A DNA stretch of 44,775 nucleotides from Acidobacteriota bacterium (GCA_002747255.1 PDUC01000051.1:1-44775), one strand, 5' to 3'. Shown: positions 15,922 to 24,928, counted from the first letter of the stretch. The notes: generated from the letters alone by a model not told the origin. Numbers and translations are program-made.

Positions 15922-17988
15922 TTAGACAGAATCTTGTCTAATTGCAGATTCGGCTGCTTCAACTGAGGCTTTAGAGAGTTTGAATTGGGAAATGGCTTCA
16001 GCAAGTTCGATACCCAGATGGTTCATTTCATCGGCGCTGTCGCGCACTAGTCTTGAATTGGTGTCGACTTTGCTGCCAACTTCCTCAATATTGGCAACAT
16101 CTTCTGAAATGCCATTGGAGACTTCAAAGGTTTGAGTGACAGTTGTATTGACGTCATTGACATGCTCTGCTGCCATGGTAATGTTTTCGGCCATATCTTT
16201 GGTTGTGACAGCCTGTTCTTCCACAGCAGCCGCAATATTGGAAACCATGTTGTTGGCGTCTTCCATAACGCCGTTTATTTCGGCAATTTCACGAATAGTT
16301 GTGTTGCTGGATACCTGGATTGCTTCAACTTTACTTTTAATTTCTTCAGTTGCCGTATTGGTTTGGGCCGCTAGAGCTTTGACTTCACTCGCTACAACGG
16401 CAAAGCCCCTTCCTGCTTCTCCAGCTCTGGATGCTTCTATGGTGGCATTCAACGCCAGGAGCTTGGTTTGCTCTGCGATTTCACTTATGACGTTAATCAC
16501 CTGACTGACTTGATTTGCAGCTACACCCAAATCATTAACCCTTTCGTTGCTTTCTGATACCAGACGGACAGCCTTTGATACGGTTTCCCTGGTTTGGTCT
16601 GCATTTTGTGCTATTTCTTCAACTGTCGAGCTCATTTCTTCTGCAGCTGTTGCTACCATATTGATATTTGAACTGCCTTCTCCAGCTTTGTTGGTAACTT
16701 CACTTAGGCTGAGGTTCATTTCTTCGCTTCCAGTTGCTATTTCATTTGTTTTTGCTCCCATTTCACTCGTACTCGCGAAAAGTGATTGGGCCACACTGTT
16801 CAGTGAGTTCGCTGCATTTTTAATGTTCTTGGAGTGAACCAATACCCGGTGTATCAAGTTTCCCAAATTAAACGACATGCTGTTTAGTGAATTGACAATA
16901 GCGCCAACTTCGTCGTTGCTTTTGTGGTCCAGCACATGTGAAAGATCTCCGTTTTCCATTTTTTGTGAAAGAGACACTATTTTACCAATGGGTTTGAAAA
17001 GGTGAGTTCTCAGTTGAGTGTAAAACAGAATGTAGAGAAAAGCACCCACTATGACAAGAAGCAGAAGCGCGTTATATAAAACCTTCTGGATGGGAGCTAC
17101 ATTCAGGTCCAGATGTTTAGCCAGAACAAGAGTGCCAATTTCCTTTCCTCTGAAATCTTTTACTTCCAGGGTATCAATGGCAAAATGTTCGTCATTGATG
17201 GTTTCCACAAAAAAATCAGCCTCATTTTTTCCTTCTGTGAGTTTTTCCAAAAGATCAGGTATTTGCTTGCCGCTGGAAAGAATACACGTCTTATCTCCCA
17301 TAGCAATTGACTTTTCATTGAGATTGGTATTTGGCGTCCAATTAGCTCTTTTAAGGTCACTGTTCTTTATAGCCAGGGCATATTGAATACCATAGATCTT
17401 CTCGATGTAGTCAAGGTAGCCGGTGTAATCACCGCTAATCTCAACGGTTCCGATGTGTTCACCGTTGTAGTTAAGGGGCATAATGACGCGTGTGTCGACC
17501 CCAAATTTTCCTACTTCCAAACCCTGTTGTATTTTGTGCGTTTTGTTTGCCTCAACGATGGAAAACCTGAACGAACTCAAGTCATCGCCGTATTTTTCAA
17601 TTTTATGCAATCTGAGGAAGGAATGGTTGTCCGGGGTGTGAAAATGAAAGATTCTAGCTCCGTACTTCGGCTTGAGTTTGTCATTGTAGAGACTCAACAC
17701 CTCGCTTTTTAACAGATCCCTGTCCTTGTTTTGCATAGCTTTCATTATCGTTTGATTGGTAATCAGCATTTCAAGACCCATTAGAAGTGTGTTGGTCTTG
17801 TTCTCAATACCCTCAAGGTAGCCCTCTTCAATCAGTTTAAATTCATTGATAAGATCGGCTGTTGCTCTATCCTTGTAGGCCTGCTTGACTGAATGACTTG
17901 CAAAAAGAAGAATAACTACAATGGATATCGTAGCCAAAATAATTAAACTCATAATTCGATTGATAATACTTTTACTTAGGAAATTCAT
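15922..17988 (-). CDS. Methyl-accepting chemotaxis protein, periplasmic sensor
   Basis: This receptor controls CheA and so swimming direction. A membrane helix at about 10-30 precedes a large periplasmic sensor domain (about 31-305, probably a double Cache type, with a YGARIFHFHTPDNHSFLRLH segment). A second helix at about 305-323, a HAMP domain (about 325-380) and a long cytoplasmic coiled coil follow. The signalling tip is recognisable in [20 protein letters not shown] and the RAGEAGRGFAVVASEVKALA stretch. There is no C-terminal CheR-binding pentapeptide. A GGAGGCG site precedes the ATG. A sigma-28-type promoter about 45-70 bases upstream ties it to flagellar gene control. Confidence 0.93.
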   Translation of the reverse strand: MNFLSKSIINRIMSLIILATISIVVILLFASHSVKQAYKDRATADLINEFKLIEEGYLEGIENKTNTLLMGLEMLITNQTIMKAMQNKDRDLLKSEVLSLYNDKLKPKYGARIFHFHTPDNHSFLRLHKIEKYGDDLSSFRFSIVEANKTHKIQQGLEVGKFGVDTRVIMPLNYNGEHIGTVEISGDYTGYLDYIEKIYGIQYALAIKNSDLKRANWTPNTNLNEKSIAMGDKTCILSSGKQIPDLLEKLTEGKNEADFFVETINDEHFAIDTLEVKDFRGKEIGTLVLAKHLDLNVAPIQKVLYNALLLLVIVGAFLYILFYTQLRTHLFKPIGKIVSLSQKMENGDLSHVLDHKSNDEVGAIVNSLNSMSFNLGNLIHRVLVHSKNIKNAANSLNSVAQSLFASTSEMGAKTNEIATGSEEMNLSLSEVTNKAGEGSSNINMVATAAEEMSSTVEEIAQNADQTRETVSKAVRLVSESNERVNDLGVAANQVSQVINVISEIAEQTKLLALNATIEASRAGEAGRGFAVVASEVKALAAQTNTATEEIKSKVEAIQVSSNTTIREIAEINGVMEDANNMVSNIAAAVEEQAVTTKDMAENITMAAEHVNDVNTTVTQTFEVSNGISEDVANIEEVGSKVDTNSRLVRDSADEMNHLGIELAEAISQFKLSKASVEAAESAIRQDSV

Positions 17989-18381
17989 TTCGCCTCCAAA
18001 ATGATCCCGTATTAGATCATGCCCTTTTTAAGTATCGGATACGCATTGTTTTTCTTTAACCATGTTTTTGTTAATTTTTAGTAATCTACATCGGATATTT
18101 TTTAAGGCCGAGTTAATTCAGGGGCTTGTGAACCTGTACAGGAATAATGCCTTAATGGACCTGCACAATAAAATGAAAATGGGTTTAAAAAGGGCGCAGT
18201 TCTACTCAAGTACCTTAAACATACCTTTGACTGCGAACCTCTTTTCCCTTGCAGCCCGAACAGTGCGGTTTAACAGAAGAGATGCAGCTGTAATTGGAAC
18301 TTTTAGAGCTTTGTAAAAAAAGCTGTGGCTCAGTTAGCTTGTCGTGGAATGCGGTTTTATAGGGCTTAACTCCCTTTTTCC
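17989..18381. other. Intergenic region upstream of the MCP gene
   Basis: No gene is visible. The part near 18032-18058 holds the sigma-28 promoter for the MCP gene, listed separately. The rest, up to the end of the small membrane protein gene, has no RNA, repeat or terminator that I could recognise. Confidence 0.35.
18032..18058 (-). promoter_or_regulatory. Sigma-28 (FliA) type promoter of the MCP gene
   Basis: On the minus strand the sequence is TAAAGAAA, 11 bases, TCCGATAC. The flagellar sigma-28 consensus is TAAAGTTT-N11-GCCGATAA, so the spacing is exact and most of the key bases agree. It lies about 45-70 bases before the MCP start, in the same orientation. Confidence 0.7.
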
Positions 18382-18873
18382 TCAAAATGGAAAACCTTTT
18401 TTGCGCATTTGACCGGGAGAGCCTTTCCGGATTTTATGCGAGAAACAGCGATGTGCTTGCGGGACGAAGATAACTGGAACAATGAAGAGCAGCGTGTAAG
18501 GAGCCCAATTAAGCGTGAAACTATCTTCAAGCGCCATTTGATAGAATGCAATTTTTTCAAGAAAAAACCAGGCGATTAGGGGAATGATTCCAATTAGAGT
18601 GAAGAGGACCCAACGCATTGGGGCCAGGATCGCGGAAATGGCAAATGATAGACAAAGAGTGACAGCCAGGAAACCGGAAAACTCTATGATGGGTTTCTGT
18701 TCGGGTAGAGGAGATAAGTGATTGATGATCACGGTGCTGATAAGTATAAAGTAGATGGCCAGCCACAATCTCAAATCGAATCGGATGGATCGTTTCAGGT
18801 ATGTCGATACATGAATAAAAAACGCAGGGAATCCAGATTTTTCTGCTTTGTTTTGAGGGTTGTTTTCATTCAT
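18382..18873 (-). CDS. Small membrane protein of unknown function
   Basis: I recognise no family. The 163 residues contain four probable membrane helices at about 33-50 (LWLAIYFILISTVIINHL), 63-83, 87-108 and 123-140, with a short charged N-terminus and a basic C-terminal tail (Lys/Arg/His-rich). The ATG at 18873 has no strong ribosome site. The run of well-spaced hydrophobic segments argues for a real gene rather than a chance frame. It lies after a long perfect palindrome that follows the C69 dipeptidase gene on the same strand. No function can be inferred from the neighbours. Confidence 0.6.
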   Translation of the reverse strand: MNENNPQNKAEKSGFPAFFIHVSTYLKRSIRFDLRLWLAIYFILISTVIINHLSPLPEQKPIIEFSGFLAVTLCLSFAISAILAPMRWVLFTLIGIIPLIAWFFLEKIAFYQMALEDSFTLNWAPYTLLFIVPVIFVPQAHRCFSHKIRKGSPGQMRKKGFPF

Positions 18874-18958
18874 AAGATAAGCCCAAAGGTATCTGTTTCA
18901 GTGCGGTATTTCCGTTTTTTGTCTTTACAGCTGTCCTTGTTGAGTACAGACAACACTT

Positions 18959-18999
18959 CTCCGTTATTGGAAACGTTCAAGACGTTTCCAATAACGGAG
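18959..18999. repeat. Perfect 18-bp inverted repeat with 5-nt loop
   Basis: CTCCGTTATTGGAAACGT (18959-18976) and ACGTTTCCAATAACGGAG (18982-18999) are exact reverse complements around TCAAG. It lies 17 bases after the C69 dipeptidase stop. Neither strand has a T-run after it, so it is not a standard terminator, though it could stop transcription or protect a 3' end. Confidence 0.85.
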
Positions 19000-19015
19000 C
19001 GTTCAGACAGAGAAA

Positions 19016-20632
19016 TCAGTGGCTTTCTTCACCTACTTTCTTCATTTTGATGACATCGCCATGTTGATCGATCACTCTCTGGTACCAGGATTTCGGGTAC
19101 CCGGGATGCTTGACTTGGCCGAGTTCATCTTTGACATTGCCGTCCAGAAACTTGAAGATTAAATGTTCGCCCAGTTTCTTCCATCGCTTCATCGTCAATT
19201 GAGTCTGTCTGGCACTGTAATCTGTTAAATAGTCTCGAGCGAGCTCTGGAGCTTGTTTGTAAAGTGCGAGTGCTGCCTTCTCCACTTCGGGTTGTCTGGC
19301 CAGGAAGGACCCTTCCAGCTGGTTTTGAACTTTTTGCACTTCTGCAATCATGTCTTTATAGCGAAGATAAGCGTAATTGCTCACGAAGTTGAATACCCAG
19401 AACGCCGAGTCCCAGGTGAATTCTGTAAAGGATCCATTGCCCACCCTGAAGGCGAAAGGCGCTTCCCTGTTTCCACAGTAGATGGGGACATAGACCGTGC
19501 TGTAGGTATCATCAACGCCAAACCAGAGAACACCTCCGATGGCATTTGGTAAGTGGCTGCGGGACTGTGCGACGAAAGAGAATCCCGTTTGCTGGGTGGA
19601 AGTGGCTCTTTCATTGCAGTATGTTACACCGTCAACTTCCCATGTGAGAGGCCGCCAGCGATAGGGTAATTCGTAAGGCCCTGCTCCAATGTCTTTGGTC
19701 ATATCCATTCCGGTGCCTTCAAAGTGATCTCTCATAAAGGACATCACATCGTGCACCGAGAGTTTTTTATCGGGCTTGATCCAGAGCGGTAGAGGTTCCG
19801 CTTGAATATCACCCATGACGTATTGTTCAGGTAAATTGAGACTTGGTGCCGCTCGGTTAAACATGGCGTAGACGCGTGCTTCACAAAAACGCAGGGCTCC
19901 AAAATCCAGGGGCGCGTAGGCATTGGCAAAATGAAAGTCTCTGTCTTTTCCTTCAAAATAGCCCTTCTCTCTGGCAAATGAGATCACGTCGTCGGCATAA
20001 AGGCAGTTGTCAGGGTCATTTAAAGGAAAGGTGCCGATTCTCGCCTGGTTGGCATGGCCGCTGATGTAACCATCGGGAATTTTTCGCGCCACCCAGACAG
20101 CACCCTTGTTTTCAGGTCCTTTGCCAATCATTTCCATGATCCAGGCTTCATTGGGGTCGGCTATGGAAAAGGACTCACCACTGCTGTAGTAACCGTATTC
20201 CGCGACCAGTTCTGTCATCACCTGAATGGCCTCACGTGCTGTTTTGGACCTTTGCAGGGCGATGTACATCAGGCTGCCGTAATCCATAATGGCTTTGGGG
20301 TCTTTGAGTTCTTTCCGGCCGCCATAAGTCGTTTCACCAATTGAAACCTGGTATTCATTGATGTTGCCAATAACGGAATACGTCCGTTCAACCTGTTTGA
20401 TGTTTCCCAGGTATTTGCCTGTGTCCCACTCGTATACTTCCAGCTGTGTACCTGGCAGGTAGTTAGCTGCCGGTGTGTAGTATAGTTCGCCATAAAGCAC
20501 ATGGGAATCGGCTGAATAGGTGATAAAGGTTGAGCCATCCGTGGAGGCACCCTTGGTTACGAGAAAATTGGTACAGGCCAGAAGAATGCTGGAGCCCGCA
20601 AGGAGAATGATGCTAATGGTGAGTTTTTTCAT
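19016..20632 (-). CDS. C69-family dipeptidase (PepD-like), exported
   Basis: Family C69 enzymes are N-terminal-nucleophile hydrolases that cleave dipeptides; the first Cys of the mature protein is the catalyst. I choose the ATG at 20632, because it yields MKKLTISIILLAGSSILLAC followed by TNFLVTKGASTDGST. Cys20 is thus both the end of the signal peptide and the nucleophile. An AAGGAAAC site precedes this ATG, whereas the longer frame from 20671 would put 13 polar residues in front. Family blocks include SFSIADPNEAWIMEMIGKGP and the GYISGHANQARIGTF region. LLAC also fits a lipobox, but lipidation would block catalysis, so plain cleavage is more likely. The mature protein should be periplasmic. 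The gene stands alone. Confidence 0.88.
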   Translation of the reverse strand: MKKLTISIILLAGSSILLACTNFLVTKGASTDGSTFITYSADSHVLYGELYYTPAANYLPGTQLEVYEWDTGKYLGNIKQVERTYSVIGNINEYQVSIGETTYGGRKELKDPKAIMDYGSLMYIALQRSKTAREAIQVMTELVAEYGYYSSGESFSIADPNEAWIMEMIGKGPENKGAVWVARKIPDGYISGHANQARIGTFPLNDPDNCLYADDVISFAREKGYFEGKDRDFHFANAYAPLDFGALRFCEARVYAMFNRAAPSLNLPEQYVMGDIQAEPLPLWIKPDKKLSVHDVMSFMRDHFEGTGMDMTKDIGAGPYELPYRWRPLTWEVDGVTYCNERATSTQQTGFSFVAQSRSHLPNAIGGVLWFGVDDTYSTVYVPIYCGNREAPFAFRVGNGSFTEFTWDSAFWVFNFVSNYAYLRYKDMIAEVQKVQNQLEGSFLARQPEVEKAALALYKQAPELARDYLTDYSARQTQLTMKRWKKLGEHLIFKFLDGNVKDELGQVKHPGYPKSWYQRVIDQHGDVIKMKKVGEESH

Positions 20633-21221
20633 TTTGTTTCCTTGGTCATTTTGTTTCCGGGAAGGTGACAAGCGGCATGTCTTTCCCTTGAGAGAAAGGT
20701 CATATTAGCACATTCAGGCTCATGAACAAACCGCTCCTTCATGCTGTAGTCGAAAGGTGACCGGCTCTCCATCCAGACTGCAAATGAAACATGTTTCTTC
20801 ATTTGATCCGGCACACAGAGACCCGATTTCATCTGAGAACCCAACATTTCCATGGGAGGCCGCTGTATACATTCCATTGGTAAAACAGGTGTCCACCATT
20901 CAAGACAGTGTGACCCCTATGTGTAACAAATCCGGCTGGGATTGCTGTTTAACATGATTCTGCTCGGAAATAGAACCTTGCCCACTTACTCCTTGTGAAC
21001 TATGATGTTCACGTTCAGTTGGATGGGTTGTTTGAATTGAGGTTTTGGGCTTTTAAGTTGTTGTACTGACGTTAAATACAGGGAACCATCATCGCAACAG
21101 ACATCCATAACAGGTGCGACCGGCCTTTTCAACGCAGCTTGCTCTAGAGATTGTTATCTTGAAAGTACGTAACCGGCGAACGTGGTACAATTATTGCCCT
21201 GTGTTATCAAGGAGGCTTGCA
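20633..21221. other. Intergenic region, no gene seen
   Basis: The 590 bases between the divergent C69 and beta-barrel genes contain only short frames without ribosome sites. A TACAAT box at 21186-21191 may serve the downstream gene, but TTGAAA at 21159-21164 is 21 bases away, too far for a standard promoter. I see no RNA gene or repeat. Confidence 0.35.
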
Positions 21222-21938
21222 ATGAGAAAAATAATTTTAATACTCCTTCCCCTTTGCGTATTTGCACAGCGCGATTATTCTAACAGCCCCAAGTTTGGTT
21301 TTTTTGAAATCAGCGTGGGAAAGCATGTTATCGACAAAGAGAATGCTATTTTTGAATTCAGTGAAGAAACACTGACATTTAACTCCGACGACCTGGACGG
21401 GCTGGATTTGTCCGCGGGAATGTATTGGCAGAGAAGTAATTATCTGTCTTACGGTGTGACGTTTCAACAGTACAGTGAATCTTCCGGTTCAGAAGACCGT
21501 GATTACATCTACCCCGATGGCTCTCCCATTTTGCAGACAACCGAACTCGAAACAACCTGGTTTGGTTTCAGTATGCTGGTTACACCATTTGGGGCAGGTG
21601 ACTTCTATGGCAGCACTGCCTGGGCGCCCAAAAGCATCGTGCCCTACCTGAAACTGGGTTTGGGTGTAGTTGACTGGGAGTTTGCACAATATGGTGATTT
21701 TGTCGACTATCAGACCGAAACCATCTACTATGAGGATTACCTGACATCAGGTTCCACACCTGGACTTCAAGCAGGTATGGGAGTGCGGGTGAAAGTAACC
21801 CCAAAAATGGATTTCAACTTAAACTACAGTTACACTCTCGCTGAAGACGATTTCGATAATGGAGACTTTTCGGGTTTCGGAGATCTCGATCTCAGCTCAA
21901 AATCAGCAAGCATTGGCTTGACCATCAAATTCTTCTAG
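21222..21938 (+). CDS. Outer-membrane beta-barrel protein
   Basis: The protein starts with a short signal peptide (MRKIILILLPLCVFAQ, cut probably after FAQ). It then shows alternating aromatic and polar residues in short strands such as SYGVTFQQYSE and LKLGLGVVDWEFAQYG. It ends with SASIGLTIKFF, whose terminal Phe fits the signal read by the BAM complex. The frame could start at 21114, but AAGGAGG at 21209-21215 stands correctly before the ATG at 21222. That gives 238 residues, the size of small porin-like or OmpW/OmpA-like barrels; I cannot name the family. The next gene follows after nine bases with its ribosome site overlapping this stop, so they form an operon. Confidence 0.8.
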   Translation: MRKIILILLPLCVFAQRDYSNSPKFGFFEISVGKHVIDKENAIFEFSEETLTFNSDDLDGLDLSAGMYWQRSNYLSYGVTFQQYSESSGSEDRDYIYPDGSPILQTTELETTWFGFSMLVTPFGAGDFYGSTAWAPKSIVPYLKLGLGVVDWEFAQYGDFVDYQTETIYYEDYLTSGSTPGLQAGMGVRVKVTPKMDFNLNYSYTLAEDDFDNGDFSGFGDLDLSSKSASIGLTIKFF

Positions 21939-21947
21939 GAGGTCATC

Positions 21948-22640
21948 ATGAGAATCGCAACTTTGTTACTTGTCATCAGTTCAGCTGTCTTTGCCCAGCT
22001 TTCCTTTGAAGACCTGGAGAAGCAAGTGAAAGCGGGAAAATCAGAATCTGTCTTAATTCCTCTTGTTCAAAACGAGGGTGTTTCCTTTCCAATTAATTTG
22101 AAATACCTCAAAAAAATGAAAAAAGCCAGTTTCCCCGATTACCTGATCGATGAACTGGTTGTCAATCATACGGTGCAGCAGACTGAGCGAAGCGCTCAGG
22201 GTGGCGGCTATAGCCATTATCCCGCCAGTTATTCTGGATATTACGGGTACAACTGGTATAACAGCTGGTACCTTTTTGATTTCTGGTATGACTCTCCCGA
22301 TTTTTATCGGTGGTGGAGTCCCTATCTGGGTATGTACAACTATGCCAGTTATTGGAATTTCTATGGTCCATTCGGATTTGGCTGGTGGCGTGAAACAGCG
22401 GGATTGTATCGGCCTGGCAACCGTTTGACACCTGACGGCTACAGAAATAGCTACGATGAAAGAGAAAGAGGTCAGGCAGTTTCGCGCTCTCGTGGCGGTG
22501 GTAAAGCAACCTCCAGCGAGCACTCGCGACACCGTCAAGCTGTTTCCCGCTCTTCCTCGAGATCCAACCGACACAGTGTTTCCCGAACATCATCCCGGAG
22601 TTCACGTTCCGAATCGCGTGCGGTAAGACGGGGTCACTAA
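21948..22640 (+). CDS. Secreted protein with Tyr/Trp-rich centre and Arg/Ser-rich tail
   Basis: No family is recognised. A signal peptide (MRIATLLLVISSAVFAQ) is followed by an ordinary 65-residue region. Then comes an unusual stretch (about 85-155) packed with Tyr, Trp, Gly and Phe, for example YSGYYGYNWYNSWYLFDFWY. The last 65 residues are almost only Arg, Ser and His with repeated S-R steps (SRSSSRSNRHSVSRTSSRSS). The centre looks like a surface or adhesive segment and the tail like a polycation that could bind LPS, nucleic acid or polysaccharide; both are guesses. The ribosome site AGGAGG overlaps the stop of the preceding beta-barrel gene, so the two are made together. Confidence 0.72.
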   Translation: MRIATLLLVISSAVFAQLSFEDLEKQVKAGKSESVLIPLVQNEGVSFPINLKYLKKMKKASFPDYLIDELVVNHTVQQTERSAQGGGYSHYPASYSGYYGYNWYNSWYLFDFWYDSPDFYRWWSPYLGMYNYASYWNFYGPFGFGWWRETAGLYRPGNRLTPDGYRNSYDERERGQAVSRSRGGGKATSSEHSRHRQAVSRSSSRSNRHSVSRTSSRSSRSESRAVRRGH

Positions 22641-22720
22641 CATGGTTTACCATTTACGCTACTTCAAAACCCGATGGCGCTATGTTGACATTGGCTGAAT
22701 GACACGGCACATTCTGCTCC

Positions 22721-23302
22721 TTGCATGAGTTGAAACGCAACCTCGCGGTGAAGCAGAACCGCGTATGGGCATGGCGTATGAAAGAACAGAAAAAATTTGA
22801 ACAGTTCTTTTTCGATGTTGAAACAAGATACCGGCTCTTTAACATGGCCGCACATTTTAAGAAGCCGCTGTTCCTATGTACACCCACACTGGCTGAAATG
22901 GCTCAACGTGAGGGAAGAAAGTACCTGCTGCTCGATCGCGACCAGCGCTTTCGCGCGCTAAAGGGTTACCGCTACTTTGACCTTTTCAAACCCCACTTCA
23001 TAGAAGAGCCATTTGATGCCATATTTTGCGATCCTCCCTTTTCCAATATCTCCATTCCTTTTTTCTACAAGGCCATTCAAACGATCAATGGGTTTCAAAT
23101 GACCGAGAATGTGTTCATCTGCTACATCTCTTCCAATCAGAAGGCGTTGCTCGACACCTTTTCGGACTATCACTTAGTGCGCTATCCCGAGTCGTTGAGA
23201 TACCAATCCGTCAAACGGCAAACACAGGAAAAAATTTTTCTGTTTGGTCCCGGGCAATTCCTCAAGTATGATGCTAAAAAAAACTCGAGGGGAGAGGGAT
23301 GA
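22721..23302 (+). CDS. EEF1AKMT1/Efm5-like methyltransferase (PF10237-type)
   Basis: The fold is that of an SAM-dependent methyltransferase. The blocks KFEQFFFDVETRYRLFNMAA, the CTPTLAEMA motif, LLLDRDQRF and FDAIFCDPPF line up with those I remember from the eukaryotic N6AMT2/EEF1AKMT1/Efm5 family, which methylates a lysine of elongation factor 1A. DPPF (about residue 105) is the substrate-side catalytic loop. The start is uncertain. The frame opens at 22721, but no ribosome site is seen, and a hairpin (CGCGGT 22744-22749, ACCGCG 22758-22763) lies just before an in-frame ATG at 22778, which would give 174 residues beginning directly at the conserved part. The stop overlaps the next gene start (ATGA). 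The substrate in a bacterium is unknown. Confidence 0.75.
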   Translation: MHELKRNLAVKQNRVWAWRMKEQKKFEQFFFDVETRYRLFNMAAHFKKPLFLCTPTLAEMAQREGRKYLLLDRDQRFRALKGYRYFDLFKPHFIEEPFDAIFCDPPFSNISIPFFYKAIQTINGFQMTENVFICYISSNQKALLDTFSDYHLVRYPESLRYQSVKRQTQEKIFLFGPGQFLKYDAKKNSRGEG

Positions 23303-24063
23303 AGAGAAAAGCTATAATCGCACTCATTTGTTGTATTGGAACATGGATTTTTACCCAGAACGTTCAGAGTCAACAAAGTACTTCGGGCTTGGGTTTTGAA
23401 AGCTCTTTGGAGTATATGGATCAATATGTATTCAGGGGCCGCGTATTAGATGAGGATCCCGCTTTAAACAGTAATCTGACTTTGAGTGTGGGACGGCTGT
23501 CTTATTCGTATTATATGCATCGGGATTTCAGTTCAGATAATGATTCTTCTTTTAAAGAAACCAATCACTCCGTTGAAATGACCTGGCTTTTGGGTACAGC
23601 TGTTCAGACCATGGGATACAGGTTCTATGATTTTGGTGGTATTTTACCTGATACACAGGAATTGTACTATCGCATAGCCTATCAATCCACTTGGCGTCCA
23701 ACTCTCGGGACATTCTATGATATTGACAATTACAACGGGTATTATTTTGACTTATCCCTGGAGCGGCTGCTGCCTTTGACCAGAAAAAGCCTGGCAGGAT
23801 TGAAATTCTATTTAGCCGGAGCATCGGGCCTGATTGAAAAATCCAATCGAGCTGGAGAAATCAAGGAATATGGTTACTTTGCAGATGACGGCCTGACTAA
23901 TGGATATGCCAAACTCTTTTATCGATGGTACCCGACCAGTCGTTGGACAGTCGAGCTTGGTTATCGTTATTACCGGTCCTTTGACGATCAGTTAAAAGAT
24001 GATCCGCTTACAGGAGAGTCATTCAACATGGTTTCAGCAAAAATTCGCTATATTTTTCCTTAA
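23299..24063 (+). CDS. Outer-membrane beta-barrel protein
   Basis: The 254-residue protein has a signal peptide (MKRKAIIALICCIGTWIFTQ, cut after about VQSQ). Strand-like segments with alternating aromatic residues follow, such as SLEYMDQYVFRGR and GYRFYDFGG. The C-terminus (SAKIRYIFP) ends one residue after Phe. The opening resembles the family of outer-membrane proteins that start with an F-R-G motif after the first strand (often annotated TorF-like), but I am not sure of it. Its ATG overlaps the methyltransferase stop (ATGA), so the two genes are translationally coupled. That is a curious pairing of a cytosolic methyltransferase with a surface protein. Confidence 0.75.
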   Translation: MKRKAIIALICCIGTWIFTQNVQSQQSTSGLGFESSLEYMDQYVFRGRVLDEDPALNSNLTLSVGRLSYSYYMHRDFSSDNDSSFKETNHSVEMTWLLGTAVQTMGYRFYDFGGILPDTQELYYRIAYQSTWRPTLGTFYDIDNYNGYYFDLSLERLLPLTRKSLAGLKFYLAGASGLIEKSNRAGEIKEYGYFADDGLTNGYAKLFYRWYPTSRWTVELGYRYYRSFDDQLKDDPLTGESFNMVSAKIRYIFP

Positions 24064-24156
24064 TAGTTGACACTGAACGTGTCACCTGCGTGAGCACAGA
24101 GTTAAAATGAAAGACCGGAGCAGGGTGAATTGGATTTCCTCTCCTGGCCCCTGTTT

Positions 24157-24162
24157 TATAAT
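24157..24162 (+). promoter_or_regulatory. -10 box upstream of the response regulator
   Basis: A perfect TATAAT lies 47 bases before the response-regulator start. The expected -35 position holds only a weak match (TTTCCT, 16 bases upstream). An activator-dependent promoter is possible. Confidence 0.35.
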
Positions 24163-24208
24163 GATATGATAAGAAAGAAGGTCAGGGCAGATTATTGAGG
24201 GAGGTTGT

Positions 24209-24928
24209 ATGAGTAAGCCTGAAGTACTCGTGATTGAAGATGAGGAGGATATCCTTCATCTTTTGTTTTTTAACCTTAACAATGCCGGATACAGTGTTCG
24301 CGTTGCTGAAGATGGGAAAAAAGCGCTGAAGGAAGTGAAGAAATCTTCTCCCGATCTTATCTTGCTGGATTTAATGCTCCCCAAAATGAGTGGTCTGGAT
24401 GTTTGTCGTACATTGAAGAGCAAGAAGAAGACCCGAGACATTCCCATTATCATGGTAACAGCCAAAGGCGGAGAAACCGACGTTGTCAAGGGACTTGAGG
24501 CCGGTGCAGACGATTACGTAACCAAGCCGTTCAGTCCCAAGGTTCTTTTGGCCAGGATCAATGCTGTGTTGAGAAGAAAACAACAGTCCAGTCCAGAAGA
24601 CGAACTGGTTGTTTCTCATGGGGAAATCACCTTCCAGCTCAATGAACACAAGGCTTACCTCGGTAAACAAGCCCTTCAGCTTACACCCATGGAATACCAG
24701 TTCTTACTCCTGCTGGCTAAAAAGCCCGGCTGGGTTTTTACACGAAATCAAATAGTCGATGCCATCCGGGGTGAGGACTACGCTGTTACCCAGCGGAGTG
24801 TGGATGTTTTGGTGGTGGGCCTGCGTAAAAAATTGAGAAAGGCCGATGAAAATGGGGCCTGCTATATTGAAACCGTCAGGGGTGTAGGTTACCGATTGAA
24901 GCATGAAGGGTTGATGCTGAATGACTGA
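24209..24928 (+). CDS. OmpR/PhoB-family response regulator
   Basis: A receiver domain (1-120) carries the acidic pair E10-D11, phosphoacceptor D54 in ILLDLMLPKMSG, the switch Thr in IIMVTAKGG and the Lys in DDYVTKPFSP. A winged-helix DNA-binding domain follows (about 135-235, LTPMEYQFLLLLAKKPGWVF to IETVRGVGYRLK). The length of 239 is typical. A GAGGGAGG site precedes the ATG. It overlaps the downstream kinase gene by 8 nt, so the two are a cognate pair. The kinase most resembles PhoR, so phosphate or envelope control is a reasonable guess, but no phosphate genes are nearby. Confidence 0.94.
   Translation: MSKPEVLVIEDEEDILHLLFFNLNNAGYSVRVAEDGKKALKEVKKSSPDLILLDLMLPKMSGLDVCRTLKSKKKTRDIPIIMVTAKGGETDVVKGLEAGADDYVTKPFSPKVLLARINAVLRRKQQSSPEDELVVSHGEITFQLNEHKAYLGKQALQLTPMEYQFLLLLAKKPGWVFTRNQIVDAIRGEDYAVTQRSVDVLVVGLRKKLRKADENGACYIETVRGVGYRLKHEGLMLND

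Noticed and set aside
20269-20550. 93-codon minus-strand frame inside the C69 dipeptidase gene
   Set aside because: It is a frame-shifted reading of the dipeptidase with no ribosome site.
20633-21221. tRNA or other small RNA gene in the long gap
   Set aside because: I found no cloverleaf pattern, no GTTCGAATC-like arm and no terminator-like hairpin.
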